The notes under the pieces were generated by a model. It did no database searches. It worked only from the letters and a program-made list of their open reading frames with translations, and was not told where the DNA came from. This document shows positions 61,487-61,779 of a DNA stretch of 61,779 bases, in pieces (position 1 is the stretch's first letter; every line of letters begins with the position of its first letter). The translations under genes were made by a program, and so were the position numbers. This DNA comes from Methylobacterium sp. J-076. Lineage in GTDB: Bacteria; Pseudomonadota; Alphaproteobacteria; Rhizobiales; Beijerinckiaceae. The stretch is from positions 1 to 61,779 of the forward strand of contig NZ_JAKSXW010000025.1 in NCBI RefSeq assembly GCF_022829405.1, given 5' to 3'.

Positions 61487-61779
61487 CTATCGCCCCTTGC
61501 CGCCCTTCGCGAAATCCCAGACCGGCACCCCCCATACCTGGCCGGGCTTATTCCGGTAGGCGGACCCACTCTCGAACACGATCCGACTGGCCTCGACCGC
61601 CATCGGCCTGTTCCCGCTGATAAGCAGCGCGCCGCAGTAATCCACGCGCAGCGTCCCATGCTCAGGGTGAACGGCGAATAGCTCGGGGGCGGTCCACCCT
61701 AGCCGGTGCGCCTCGGCGCCGAGCCGGTCGCAGAACTCAATTCCGGCCTCACGGATCGCGGCCCATTTCGCCGGCAGCA
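61487..61779 (-). CDS. Hypothetical mobile-element protein (partial, 5' end outside the window)
   Basis: The last 97 codons are present. LPAKWAAIREAGIEFCDRLG, then GWTAPELFAVHPEHGTLRVD and CGALLISGNRPMAVEASRIV, form a pattern I associate with uncharacterised proteins on alphaproteobacterial mobile elements. Function unknown. The upstream part continues beyond the window. Confidence 0.6.
   Translation of the reverse strand, partial: LPAKWAAIREAGIEFCDRLGAEAHRLGWTAPELFAVHPEHGTLRVDYCGALLISGNRPMAVEASRIVFESGSAYRNKPGQVWGVPVWDFAKGGKGR

Larger units (their letters stand above)
50783..61779. mobile_element. Integrated phage/plasmid-like element (right end outside the window)
   Basis: Starting where GTA terminase homology ends, the sequence changes character. 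It has more A/T, different gene families and mostly short coupled genes. It carries a primase-helicase, a DUF5681 protein with a large terminase, a tyrosine recombinase, a ParA-type partition pair with iterons and several unknown genes. No capsid or tail genes are seen in this part. It could be a prophage, a satellite or an integrated phage-plasmid. Confidence 0.7.

Overview
The window comes from a very GC-rich alphaproteobacterium of the Methylobacterium/Methylorubrum type. That is an inference from four things: the strong GC bias at third codon positions, an fdsGBAD-type NAD-dependent formate dehydrogenase next to an oxalate/formate-antiporter-like carrier, a rhizobial-order cycHJKL cytochrome c maturation cluster, and an RcGTA-like gene transfer agent (GTA) cluster. 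I found no rRNA, tRNA or CRISPR array.

Layout. 1-8.4 kb (core metabolism): the 3' end of dxs, a tartrate/D-malate dehydrogenase, a CLC-type chloride transporter with a CBS tail, and a coupled panE-ydiJ pair. 8.4-13.7 kb (plus strand): RNase R, a DUF983 protein, a NUDIX hydrolase, an MFS carrier and rpmG with a clear intrinsic terminator. 13.7-22 kb (minus strand): fdsG-fdsB-fdsA-fdsD formate dehydrogenase, an OFA-family carrier and a LysR regulator. A 12-bp inverted repeat lies just upstream of fdsG. 22-27.8 kb: a GST-like protein, then ccmI-ccmE-ccmF-ccmH. 27.9-31.6 kb: a response regulator, a PrpF-family isomerase and a histidine kinase joined by 4-base GTGA overlaps, plus a PepSY protein.

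31.7-50.8 kb is the GTA cluster, transcribed on the minus strand. In transcription order it holds the terminase 3' end, portal, prohead protease, capsid, connector genes, tail genes (orfg8-orfg15 equivalents), a DUF2793 protein and a lysis-like block. Several neighbours are joined by 4-base stop/start overlaps. One gene, the tail assembly chaperone, seems to start with CTG. Two trypsin-like proteases and a Dps gene sit on the opposite strand between the capsid and connector genes.

From about 50.78 kb to the window end lies a different, partly AT-richer element. It encodes a primase-helicase, a DUF5681 protein, a large terminase, a tyrosine recombinase, a ParA-type partition ATPase with a small companion, iteron-like repeats and several small unknown proteins. 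Its left edge falls inside the GTA large-terminase gene: only about the last 41 codons remain next to the portal. The likeliest reading is that a phage-, satellite- or phage-plasmid-like element integrated into the GTA packaging gene. The rest of the GTA terminase should then lie beyond the right end of the window.

Three families of GC-rich palindromic repeats are scattered between genes: a roughly 95-bp type (four copies), a long-armed inverted type (three copies) and a single third type. Several sit inside otherwise compact clusters.
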